A DNA stretch of 6,151 nt, taken from NCBI GenBank assembly GCA_017440425.1, contig JAFSHJ010000039.1:1-6151 (forward strand). The letters are read 5' to 3'. The position numbers and the translations under genes were made by a program. Source of the stretch: Oscillospiraceae bacterium. GTDB taxonomy: Bacteria; Bacillota; Clostridia; Oscillospirales; Ruminococcaceae. The notes under the pieces were generated by a model. The model saw only the letters and a program-made list of their open reading frames with translations, searched no databases and had not been told where the DNA came from. Positions 1 through 5,809 of this stretch are shown here, in pieces (position 1 is the stretch's first letter; every line of letters begins with the position of its first letter).

Positions 1-827
1 CCATCTATGCCCTGGAGCACGGCGTAAACGTTCTTATCGAAAAACCCATGTGCGTTACTCTTGAAGAAGCTGTTGCTATCAGAAAAGCTGAAAAAGCAAG
101 CGGAAAGATCGTTTCCATCGGCTTCCAACCACGCTACAGCCCCAATATGCAGATGATAAAGCATATCATTGAATCCGGCGAGCTGGGTCATGTATATCAC
201 ATCACCATCGGCGGTGGCAGAAGACGCGGTATCCCCACTCCCTTCGGCACCACATTCATTGAGCAGGAAACCGGTGGTTACGGCGCTCTCGGTGATATCG
301 GCTGCTATGCGCTGGATATGGTCCTTAACGGCCTTGGTTATCCAAAGCCCCTTACAGTAAGCGGCTATACCTCCGATTTCTTCGGTAAGGCTGACGACTA
401 CAAGTATAAAGATGTTTTCAGCGTTGACGATTTCGCTGTAGCTTTTATCCGTCTTGAGGGTGGCATTACCATCGACTTCAAGACCGCCTGGGCAATGAAC
501 ATCGACACCATGGGCGACACCGTTATCCTCGGCACAAAAGCAGGACTCAAGATCCCATCCTCCACACATTGGGGCGGCATCGATGCTCCTCTCAAGCTCT
601 ATCGCAACATTGGCGACACACCCGTTGAGACCGTTATCCCCCTCTCTCCCGAACCTGCTGAGGGTGCTTTCTATTGGAAGCTGCGCTATTTCCTGGATGC
701 CATCAAGAACGGCACAGAGGCTCCCGTTCCCACAAGAGAGATCATCTACAACCAGGCTATCCTTTCCGCTGTTATGGACTCCGCAAAGATCGGAAGAGAA
801 GTTGAAGTTGTTGTTCCCGAAATATAA
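1..827 (+). CDS. Gfo/Idh/MocA-family oxidoreductase (5' partial)
   Basis: This is the C-terminal part of an NAD(P)-dependent sugar or polyol dehydrogenase-type protein; the reading frame is open from position 3 and the N-terminal Rossmann GxGxxG half lies outside the window. About 274 residues are visible, against a usual family length near 330-350. The visible part opens with the family's EKP motif (visible residues 13-15, end of the nucleotide-binding domain), where the Lys is the usual catalytic or cofactor-contacting residue. It continues into the C-terminal alpha/beta domain with GGYGALGDIGCYALDM (visible residues about 91-106). In this motif the family normally shows D-x-G-x-H; here the Asp (98) is present but the His position is Tyr (102). 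The ATG at position 48 is internal, not the start. A strong terminator follows the TAA. The substrate cannot be assigned from sequence. The family call is confident; any link to the neighbouring methyltransfer cluster is speculative because the two converge. Confidence 0.9.
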   Translation, partial: IYALEHGVNVLIEKPMCVTLEEAVAIRKAEKASGKIVSIGFQPRYSPNMQMIKHIIESGELGHVYHITIGGGRRRGIPTPFGTTFIEQETGGYGALGDIGCYALDMVLNGLGYPKPLTVSGYTSDFFGKADDYKYKDVFSVDDFAVAFIRLEGGITIDFKTAWAMNIDTMGDTVILGTKAGLKIPSSTHWGGIDAPLKLYRNIGDTPVETVIPLSPEPAEGAFYWKLRYFLDAIKNGTEAPVPTREIIYNQAILSAVMDSAKIGREVEVVVPEI

Positions 828-844
828 AATATCCACAATAACAC

Positions 845-876
845 AAAACAGACCCGAAACTCGGGTCTGTTTTTTT
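845..876 (+). terminator. Rho-independent terminator, possibly bidirectional
   Basis: A perfect hairpin with arms 845-857 and 861-873 and a three-base loop (AAC) has a GACCCG/CGGGTC core and is followed on the + strand by a run of seven T from 870. It lies 17 bp after the oxidoreductase stop. On the - strand the same hairpin ends in a four-T stretch, so it may also stop transcripts coming from the UroD-like gene that ends at 894; that direction is weaker. Confidence 0.9.
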
Positions 877-893
877 ATACTGATAAGAGATAT

Positions 894-1886
894 CTATTTG
901 GAATAGAGCTCGTTTATTGTTGCAAAGTAGGCATCCAAGTTATCCCACTTTGCTTCTGCCGGTATATCGCATCCGGAGGAGATCATAAAGTTGCTGTAGC
1001 CGGAGCAATCGTTATACACCTTGATAACAGCATTTTTAATATCTTCAGGTGTGCCTGTCTTAAACAGAACCGGGTCAACATTGCCCATAACGATGGAATC
1101 TTCCGGCATTTTTGCAACGATATCTTTAATTTCTATTGCGTTGCCGAAGTGATAGATGTCTGCACCCAAAGCTGCAATGGAATCTGTCATGTTGGGAACA
1201 GCATTTCCGCAGTTGTGATAGCAGATAATAAAGTCATCGTCGTTGACGGCATCAAATATCTCTTTGACAAATGCGGCGGAAAACTCCTCCGCAAGAGCCG
1301 GAGACAGCAGACCGGCAGCAGGTTCAGCCATAACAACACCGTCAGCACCCACCGCTTTGAAGGCTTTGATATACTCTATGAGGAACTCTGTTGCTTTGGA
1401 GAGAAGCACTTTTACCTCATCGGGGCTGTCATAGCATTCCATCATAAGCTCGGACATATCAAAAAGACGTCCTGCCAAGGAATAAGGCCCGATAACTCCG
1501 CAAAAAACGGGAATATCTTTGATGAGTTCTTTGGCTTTTTTTACGCCCTCAATATAAATTGCGGTTCTTCCTGCTCCAACCTCTGGAACAACTATATCTT
1601 CAGCTTCTGTGATATCGTCAATCAGTCCGGCATCGATGGTGGGTATCTCCTCCTCGGAGAAACGCACGTGAGCACCGAAAGCCTCTGCCTCAACGGAAAG
1701 ATCCATCATATTGAGAGAAGCACCGATGCTGCATCTCTGCTTAATAGCATACATTCCCTTTGCCTGCATATCGGAGGAGCTTATCAGCTCATTGATGCCG
1801 ATACCCAAAAGCTGTGTGGAGGGAAAAGATAATACGGGAACAGTTTGAGCTTTTTGGTTAAGAAGTTGAGCTGTTTTTGTTTTCAT
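894..1886 (-). CDS. UroD-family (MtaA/MtbA-like) corrinoid methyltransferase
   Basis: This cytoplasmic TIM-barrel protein of the uroporphyrinogen decarboxylase superfamily most resembles methylcobalamin:coenzyme M methyltransferases (MtaA/MtbA/CmuA type) rather than HemE. In the 330-residue product the motif HNC (His224, Cys226) and a distal Cys306 in SSGCDIP reproduce the H-x-C-x(n)-C zinc site that activates a thiol acceptor in that subfamily, with n = 79. Other family-like blocks are the MDLSVEAEAFG segment (61-71), GPYSLAGRLF (133-142) and GVVMAEPAAGLLSP (183-196). The preferred start is ATG at 1886. It has only a weak upstream GGGA (1899-1896), suggesting coupling to the corrinoid gene that stops 31 bp before it; a TTG at 1901 would add five residues but has no Shine-Dalgarno. 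Its position right after a corrinoid protein supports a role moving methyl groups between the corrinoid and an acceptor. Coenzyme M is unlikely in a Clostridium, so the acceptor is unknown (folate is one guess). Family certain, acceptor not. Confidence 0.88.
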   Translation of the reverse strand: MKTKTAQLLNQKAQTVPVLSFPSTQLLGIGINELISSSDMQAKGMYAIKQRCSIGASLNMMDLSVEAEAFGAHVRFSEEEIPTIDAGLIDDITEAEDIVVPEVGAGRTAIYIEGVKKAKELIKDIPVFCGVIGPYSLAGRLFDMSELMMECYDSPDEVKVLLSKATEFLIEYIKAFKAVGADGVVMAEPAAGLLSPALAEEFSAAFVKEIFDAVNDDDFIICYHNCGNAVPNMTDSIAALGADIYHFGNAIEIKDIVAKMPEDSIVMGNVDPVLFKTGTPEDIKNAVIKVYNDCSGYSNFMISSGCDIPAEAKWDNLDAYFATINELYSK

Positions 1887-1917
1887 ATGATATAATCCCA
1901 AACGTTTAGAGTTGTTA

Positions 1918-2550
1918 TTATTTCTTGCAAAGCTCTACTGCAGCCTCAGCAGCACTTGCAGCATCGGGAGTGTAGCAGTCTGCACCGATCTTGTCGCAGT
2001 ATTCCTGAGAAATGGGAGCGCCGCCGATCATAACCTTTACCTGATCTCTGATACCGGCCTTCTTGCACTCTTCAACAACAGCTTCCATAGCGCCCATTGT
2101 TGTGGTGAGAAGAGCGGAGCAAGCGATAACCTGGCAATTCTGCTCAATAGCGGTGCGTACAAAAGTTTCGGGAGAAACATCTGTGCCGAGATCAACAACT
2201 TCAAGGCCTTTGCCCTCCATCATCATCTTAACGAGGTTCTTGCCGATATCGTGGAGGTCGCCCTGAACTGTGCCGAGGCATACCTTGCCGGAGGATTCGA
2301 TGCCGTCTTCAAGCAGAAGAGGTTTGAGTATCTGAGTGCCCATGTTCATTGCACGTGCAGCAACGAGAACTTCGGGAACATAAACTTCGTTATTCTTGAA
2401 TTTTTCGCCAACGATATTCATGCCGTGAATGAGACCATCATTAAGAATTTTTGCAGCAGGAATACCTTCGTCAATGGCTTTCTGAACAAGCTCTTTAACA
2501 ACTTTAGCTTTACCCTTTTGCAGATTTTCAGAAATTTCAATGAGTTCCAT
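1918..2550 (-). CDS. Corrinoid (methyl-cobalamin carrier) protein, internal start
   Basis: Translation from the internal ATG at 2550 gives a 210-residue protein, the usual full length of MtaC/MtbC/MttC-type corrinoid proteins. Residues 1-88 form the four-helix cap (with FKNNEVYVPEVLVAARAM at 51-68). Residues 89-210 form the Rossmann-like B12 domain. The cobalamin signature D-x-H-x2-G-x41-S-x-L-x28-GG is exact: Asp98, His100 (lower axial ligand to cobalt), Gly103, Ser145, Leu147, Gly176-Gly177. The protein would shuttle a methyl group on cob(I)alamin between two methyltransferases, and UroD-fold candidates sit on both sides of it. A strong AAAGGAG (2565-2559) is spaced 8 nt from this ATG, so separate production of the carrier is very plausible even though the upstream AraC frame reads into it. 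No corrinoid reactivase (RamA/RACo type) is present in the window. The methyl donor is not predictable from sequence. Confidence 0.9.
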   Translation of the reverse strand: MELIEISENLQKGKAKVVKELVQKAIDEGIPAAKILNDGLIHGMNIVGEKFKNNEVYVPEVLVAARAMNMGTQILKPLLLEDGIESSGKVCLGTVQGDLHDIGKNLVKMMMEGKGLEVVDLGTDVSPETFVRTAIEQNCQVIACSALLTTTMGAMEAVVEECKKAGIRDQVKVMIGGAPISQEYCDKIGADCYTPDAASAAEAAVELCKK

Positions 2551-3474
2551 AGATTTTTCTCCTTTATTATTTTGATTTGAATGTTGAGTCATTCTGTATT
2601 GATAAGGGGTTTCCCCCATGACAGACTTGAAAAGCTTGTAGAAAGACGGAATATCACGCATTCCGCAGCGGGCAACTATTTCTGTGTTTGTAAGGTTTGT
2701 GTTGGTTAAAAGATTGCAGGCTGTGGTAACCCTTAGATTACGCAGATAGTTTAAAAAGGATTCGCCCAACACCTTTGGAAACAATCTGCTGAGATGTGAG
2801 GGGCTTATAAAAAGCTCCGCAGCAATGGATTCAAGGGTCATATTATAATCACTGTAATGCTCTTCAATGAGTTTAATAGCCCTTGAAACGGTTATCCACT
2901 CTTTGTGGCGGGAAAGCTGCAGGGTCTCTGCCATGTTGATATATCTGCTGATGTTTATCATCAACAGCGAAAGATGGGATTTTACAGCCTCTTCCCAATT
3001 GGTGCCCTTGCTTTGAAGTTCTTCCGATATATTTTTGCATAGATCTTCAACAACGTGAAAGGTTTTGGAGTTGAGAAGTGCATAGGATATGGGAAGCTTG
3101 TCTCTGAACACGCCGTAGCAGAAAGAATCATCGTTTAAATCGAAGGTGTTATTCTGCGATATAATGGCGGGATCAAAAACAATTCTGCGGACTGTGGGTT
3201 TTTCATCGTTGTTTTTGGCATAGTATCCGTGAGGTATGTTGGTTTTGAGTATATACATATCTCCCGTCTGGCACTCTGTGGTGTCATTAAAGACGCGATG
3301 GATACCGTTTCCGCTGACAACAATGCTTATTTCAACCAGATCCGCATCGGCGGTCTGTGTCAACGGTGAATCAATGGAGTAGATCTCATCACAAACCGTC
3401 AGCTCTGATAAAACCGTATCTGAAGTGACAATGTTTGTGTTTTCCTGTTCCACCCTGTCCATATTCTGTATCAA
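1918..3474 (-). CDS. AraC-family regulator fused in frame to a corrinoid protein
   Basis: One uninterrupted 518-residue frame contains two complete proteins. Residues 1-308 are an AraC-family transcription factor: a cupin-like sensor (about 45-90, with GIHRVF and GDMYILKTNIPHGYY), a helical linker, and two helix-turn-helix units (about 212-240, MTLESIAAELFISPSHLSRLF; and about 261-294, NTEIVARCGMRDIPSFYKLF, ending GETPYQYR). Residues 309-518 are a full MtaC/MtbC-type cobalamin-binding protein. The start is TTG at 3474, because GGAGG (3487-3483) sits 8 nt before it; the ATG at 3462 would be 20 nt away. The regulator's usual C-terminal end falls at about residue 295, only some 14 residues before the carrier's Met309, so there is no real linker domain. 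A complete Shine-Dalgarno for the carrier lies inside the frame. AraC proteins that end normally are the rule, so this is either a true fusion, a recent stop-codon loss, or a one-base sequence error. The regulator probably controls the surrounding cluster. Confidence 0.85.
   Translation of the reverse strand: MIQNMDRVEQENTNIVTSDTVLSELTVCDEIYSIDSPLTQTADADLVEISIVVSGNGIHRVFNDTTECQTGDMYILKTNIPHGYYAKNNDEKPTVRRIVFDPAIISQNNTFDLNDDSFCYGVFRDKLPISYALLNSKTFHVVEDLCKNISEELQSKGTNWEEAVKSHLSLLMINISRYINMAETLQLSRHKEWITVSRAIKLIEEHYSDYNMTLESIAAELFISPSHLSRLFPKVLGESFLNYLRNLRVTTACNLLTNTNLTNTEIVARCGMRDIPSFYKLFKSVMGETPYQYRMTQHSNQNNKGEKSMELIEISENLQKGKAKVVKELVQKAIDEGIPAAKILNDGLIHGMNIVGEKFKNNEVYVPEVLVAARAMNMGTQILKPLLLEDGIESSGKVCLGTVQGDLHDIGKNLVKMMMEGKGLEVVDLGTDVSPETFVRTAIEQNCQVIACSALLTTTMGAMEAVVEECKKAGIRDQVKVMIGGAPISQEYCDKIGADCYTPDAASAAEAAVELCKK
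2559..2565 (-). promoter_or_regulatory. Internal ribosome binding site for the corrinoid protein
   Basis: AAAGGAG on the - strand lies 8 nt before the ATG at 2550. It falls inside the AraC-corrinoid reading frame, where it is read as Lys-Gly-Glu. Its quality argues that the carrier starts, or ancestrally started, translation independently here. Confidence 0.85.
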
Positions 3475-3482
3475 GGTGTATA

Positions 3483-3487
3483 CCTCC
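3483..3487 (-). promoter_or_regulatory. Ribosome binding site of the AraC-type ORF
   Basis: GGAGG on the - strand lies 8 nt before TTG at 3474 and 20 nt before the first ATG at 3462. This decides for the TTG start. It sits in the 32-bp gap after the upstream UroD-like gene. Confidence 0.75.
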
Positions 3488-3506
3488 GTGGTAATTTTAC
3501 GGTAGT

Positions 3507-4625
3507 TTAAAGTTTGATCTTTTTAATCTCTTCTGCATAATACTGAACAAGCTCAAATTTGCTGCCAGGCATAAGACGGTGGTCGGGACAAGGGATAAAC
3601 CCTCCCAGTGAGACCAGGCGCTTCATTCTCTCGATCTCTGCATCGACAGCGGCTTTGTCCTTTCGGAAAGCGGTCTTATCCATTCCTCCGACACCCAACA
3701 TTCCCTTGCCGAACTTATTTCTTGCTGGTTCAAACTGATCGCCCCAAACACCTACTTCTATGGGAAACATTGTGTTTACGCCGTTATTGAACCATGTAGG
3801 CAGCAGTTTCTCTGTTACACCGTCACAATCCAACGATATAATATCAATTCCATATTTGCGGCAGAGATCATTGCGCTTTTTATAGTGTTTTGCGCAGATA
3901 TCGTCGAAAATATCCGGAGAAAGCAGCGGTCCGTTTTTAAAGCAGATATCCTCCCAATAGTGCGCAAAATCAAATTTTGCACCAGTCTGCAGAATCATCT
4001 CAACGCATTTATACTGCATCTCCGCATATGCATCCACAATATCAGCAAACAACAGCTCGTCGTCATCATAGATAATATAGCTCATTCCAATAACAGAGAG
4101 AATATTGCGGATATCGCCGATAACGCTGCCGAGATGAAGTCCAACCGGAACATCCTTGGGGCGTCTTTCGTTAAAGTTGCGGTAAAATTCCAGATTTACT
4201 CTGTCGGGAGAAAACTGCATTTTTGGAAGATAGAGTTCCTCAAACGCAGCTCTGTCCTTTAGAAGATAGTCATCTTCGGAAGGAATGCTGGTAACACCCG
4301 GCTTTATTCTTTCAATTATGCCTGCGCCATTCTGGATACGTTGTGTGCCGTCAGGCAATACTTCCAAAACCTTGGTTTCAAAAGCAGGTCTTAAACCTCC
4401 GGCATATCCCACGGTTTTAAACCAGTTAAAATCCCATCCAATCAGCTTGTCAAGCTCGGCATCCTTTTGGTTTCCGTCGCCGTATCCATCCAGAATATCT
4501 TCAGGAATGTGTCCCTGCTCTATCCATTCCTGGAGAAGCTCCCCCCAATAGCCGAAATGAACCGCAGGAAGGCGGTCGGCAGATTTATAATGTAATATAT
4601 TAAGAGCACGTTCTCTGTTAGTCAT
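3507..4625 (-). CDS. UroD-family protein, candidate substrate:corrinoid methyltransferase
   Basis: This 372-residue cytoplasmic protein belongs to the uroporphyrinogen decarboxylase-like superfamily; it starts MTNRERALNIL and has the IKPGVTSIP segment (108-116) seen in the non-HemE branch of the family. The place where MtaA-like members carry HxCG reads S-L-D-C-D-G (264-269), giving Asp266 and Asp268 around Cys267. The distal ligand block is GGFIPCPDHR (341-350) with Cys346. The zinc site is thus changed but a metal-binding set remains possible. It is clearly diverged from the second UroD-like protein downstream. As first gene of a unit with a corrinoid carrier and an MtaA-like protein, it is the best candidate to demethylate the unknown substrate, an inference from context. 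The start is ATG at 4625, where AGGAG (4640-4636) is 10 nt upstream; an ATG at 4646 adds seven residues but lacks a binding site and lies almost at the predicted transcript start. It is not expected to be heme-pathway HemE. Confidence 0.85.
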   Translation of the reverse strand: MTNRERALNILHYKSADRLPAVHFGYWGELLQEWIEQGHIPEDILDGYGDGNQKDAELDKLIGWDFNWFKTVGYAGGLRPAFETKVLEVLPDGTQRIQNGAGIIERIKPGVTSIPSEDDYLLKDRAAFEELYLPKMQFSPDRVNLEFYRNFNERRPKDVPVGLHLGSVIGDIRNILSVIGMSYIIYDDDELLFADIVDAYAEMQYKCVEMILQTGAKFDFAHYWEDICFKNGPLLSPDIFDDICAKHYKKRNDLCRKYGIDIISLDCDGVTEKLLPTWFNNGVNTMFPIEVGVWGDQFEPARNKFGKGMLGVGGMDKTAFRKDKAAVDAEIERMKRLVSLGGFIPCPDHRLMPGSKFELVQYYAEEIKKIKL

Positions 4626-4635
4626 TACACTAAAT

Positions 4636-4640
4636 CTCCT
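4636..4640 (-). promoter_or_regulatory. Ribosome binding site of the first UroD-like gene
   Basis: AGGAG on the - strand is placed 10 nt before the ATG at 4625. It selects that codon over the upstream in-frame ATG at 4646, which the site would follow rather than precede. Confidence 0.75.
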
Positions 4641-4668
4641 AAACATTAAAACAGAATCATTTATATTA

Positions 4669-4697
4669 ATTATACCATCACGTTTTTATGATGTAAA
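4669..4697 (-). promoter_or_regulatory. Sigma-A-type promoter of the methyltransfer cluster
   Basis: Reading the - strand, TTTACA (4697-4692) and TATAAT (4674-4669) are separated by exactly 17 bp, and a TG one base before the -10 makes it an extended -10. Transcription should begin near 4662, leaving a leader of about 36 nt with the AGGAG site before the ATG at 4625. No terminator was seen between the genes downstream, so one transcript could cover 4662 to about 845. Confidence 0.8.
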
Positions 4698-4709
4698 TAT
4701 GGTTGAATT

Positions 4710-4739
4710 GTTTTGTTAAAGAGGGTTTGGCAACAAAAC
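4710..4739. promoter_or_regulatory. Candidate operator: 8-bp inverted repeat upstream of the promoter
   Basis: GTTTTGTT (4710-4717) and AACAAAAC (4732-4739) are perfect inverted arms around a 14-bp spacer. They lie at about -48 to -77 relative to the predicted transcript start, upstream of the -35. This is a usual place for an activator such as an AraC-type protein. No binding site is proven, and AraC proteins often use direct repeats, so the assignment to the cluster's own regulator is a guess. The 4626-4838 gap holds no gene: it contains this repeat, the promoter and the pyrF terminator. Confidence 0.4.
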
Positions 4740-4790
4740 CACATAATTTCAATATTATTCGCAGTAAAAACAGCCTAAATTACAATAAAG

Positions 4791-4820
4791 AAAAGGCAGC
4801 GGGAAAAACCCACCGCCTTT
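4791..4820 (-). terminator. Rho-independent terminator after pyrF
   Basis: On the - strand a 12-bp stem (arms 4820-4809 and 4803-4792, with two G-T pairs) encloses a five-T loop and is followed by TCTTTATT. It starts 18 bp after the pyrF stop. On the + strand there is no T run, so it acts for the pyr transcript only and isolates it from the methyltransfer cluster. Confidence 0.8.
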
Positions 4821-4838
4821 AAAGCTTAAAATATTAAA

Positions 4839-5762
4839 TTATTTGCCAAGAGCCTCTGCAATGGCCTTTTTCATGGAGAGTGCCTCATCTCTTGCGGCTG
4901 TCTGCCAGTCAACGTCGGGGCGTTTTTTCCATGCACAGATGATCGCACGGGAGGAGTTGACGATAGCACCTCTGCCGTTTTCATCAAAAGCACCGATAAC
5001 ATCCTTTGCACCGCCGCCCTGTGCGCCGTAACCGGGAACAAGGAAGAACATGCCGGGGAATTCCTTTCTGAGTGCAGCAAGCTGTTCGGGATAGGTTGCA
5101 CCAACAACTGCACCGATTGCAGAATAGCCGTATTTGGAAGCATTGCGGCTCTCCTCGCCCAGCTCATAGCAGATTTTTGCCATCTCAACGCTTACGGTAT
5201 TTCCTGCCTCAAGCAGCTTATCCTGAAGCTGTCCGGAAGAGGGGTTGGATGTTTTAACAAGCACAAAAATGCCTTTGTCGTATTTATCGCAGAGCTTGAG
5301 AGGCTGGTCGATTCCGTCTTTGCCGAGATAACCGTTCACGGTAAGAGCATCTGCGCCGAAGGGCTCAACAATTCCGTCGGGAACTTCAATGTTGCCGAGA
5401 TATGCATCGGAGTAGGCTTCCATTGTGGAGCCGATATCGTTGCGTTTGCCGTCAACAATAACGAACATACCCTTGCTTTTTGCATATTCAACTGTCTCGG
5501 CAAAGCATTTTACTCCCTGCCAGCCAAAGCGCTCATAATAGGCAAGCTGGGGCTTAACTGCGGGAACTATATCGCAAAGTGCATCAACCATACCTTTTCC
5601 CCATTCCAGAACGGCTGCAGCTGCGCCGTCAAGACCGCCGCCATACTTTGCAAAAGCTCTCTGTTTAATGTCGTCGGTGATATATTCCAGCTTGGGGTCG
5701 AGTCCTGCTACGGTGGGGTTGTTCATTGCGTCAATTTTTTCAATAAGTCTGTCAAATGACAT
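4839..5762 (-). CDS. pyrF: Orotidine 5'-phosphate decarboxylase (long subfamily)
   Basis: The enzyme converts orotidine 5'-monophosphate to UMP, the last step of de novo pyrimidine synthesis, in the cytoplasm. The 307-residue product matches the longer subfamily-2 PyrF rather than the roughly 230-240-residue form. Visible motifs are GLDP (20-23), KPQ (70-72), the catalytic DGKRNDIGST (104-113, with Asp104, Lys106 and Asp109), GATYP (221-225), the phosphate-binding LVPGYGAQGG (241-250) and NSSRAI (269-274). All key residues are present, so it should be active. ATG at 5762 is chosen because GGAGG (5775-5771) lies 8 nt upstream; the in-frame GTG at 5777 overlaps that site and is unlikely. It follows pyrC by 47 bp without a terminator, so the two are probably co-transcribed, and a terminator comes directly after it. 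Confidence 0.96.
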   Translation of the reverse strand: MSFDRLIEKIDAMNNPTVAGLDPKLEYITDDIKQRAFAKYGGGLDGAAAAVLEWGKGMVDALCDIVPAVKPQLAYYERFGWQGVKCFAETVEYAKSKGMFVIVDGKRNDIGSTMEAYSDAYLGNIEVPDGIVEPFGADALTVNGYLGKDGIDQPLKLCDKYDKGIFVLVKTSNPSSGQLQDKLLEAGNTVSVEMAKICYELGEESRNASKYGYSAIGAVVGATYPEQLAALRKEFPGMFFLVPGYGAQGGGAKDVIGAFDENGRGAIVNSSRAIICAWKKRPDVDWQTAARDEALSMKKAIAEALGK

Positions 5763-5770
5763 TTTCTGTT

Positions 5771-5775
5771 CCTCC
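5771..5775 (-). promoter_or_regulatory. Ribosome binding site of pyrF
   Basis: GGAGG on the - strand is 8 nt before ATG 5762. Because it overlaps the codons after GTG 5777, it rules against that longer start. Confidence 0.8.
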
Positions 5776-5809
5776 ACAAAAGTGTTTTTATTTAACTTAA
5801 ATCAATAAC

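Noticed and set aside
1149..1832. 227-codon open frame on the + strand
   Set aside because: It lies wholly opposite the MtaA-like gene, whose conserved motifs are on the - strand. The translation resembles no family and is Cys- and Asn-rich as antisense shadows often are.
1912..2580. 222-codon open frame on the + strand
   Set aside because: It is antisense to the corrinoid protein, whose exact cobalamin motif spacing proves the - strand is coding. No plausible ribosome site or domain was seen.
2550..2580. Programmed ribosomal frameshift to end AraC at the -1-frame stops
   Set aside because: The stretch lacks a slippery X-XXY-YYZ heptamer and no obvious stimulating stem was seen. A-runs of only 4-5 are too short for typical transcriptional slippage.
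3885..4262. 125-codon open frame on the + strand
   Set aside because: It is a shadow of the first UroD-like gene, without recognisable domain or start signal.
894..4625. Heme-pathway uroporphyrinogen decarboxylase (hemE) for either UroD-like gene
   Set aside because: One has the H-x-C...C zinc site of methyltransferases and both flank a corrinoid carrier. No other heme gene is nearby.
4676..4693. CATCA...TGATG palindrome as an independent operator
   Set aside because: Arms of five bases with an eight-base gap in AT-rich DNA arise easily by chance. It is mentioned only within the promoter finding.
5763..5777. GTG start adding five residues to PyrF
   Set aside because: The added codons contain the GGAGG that serves the ATG at 5762, so the longer form has no ribosome site of its own.
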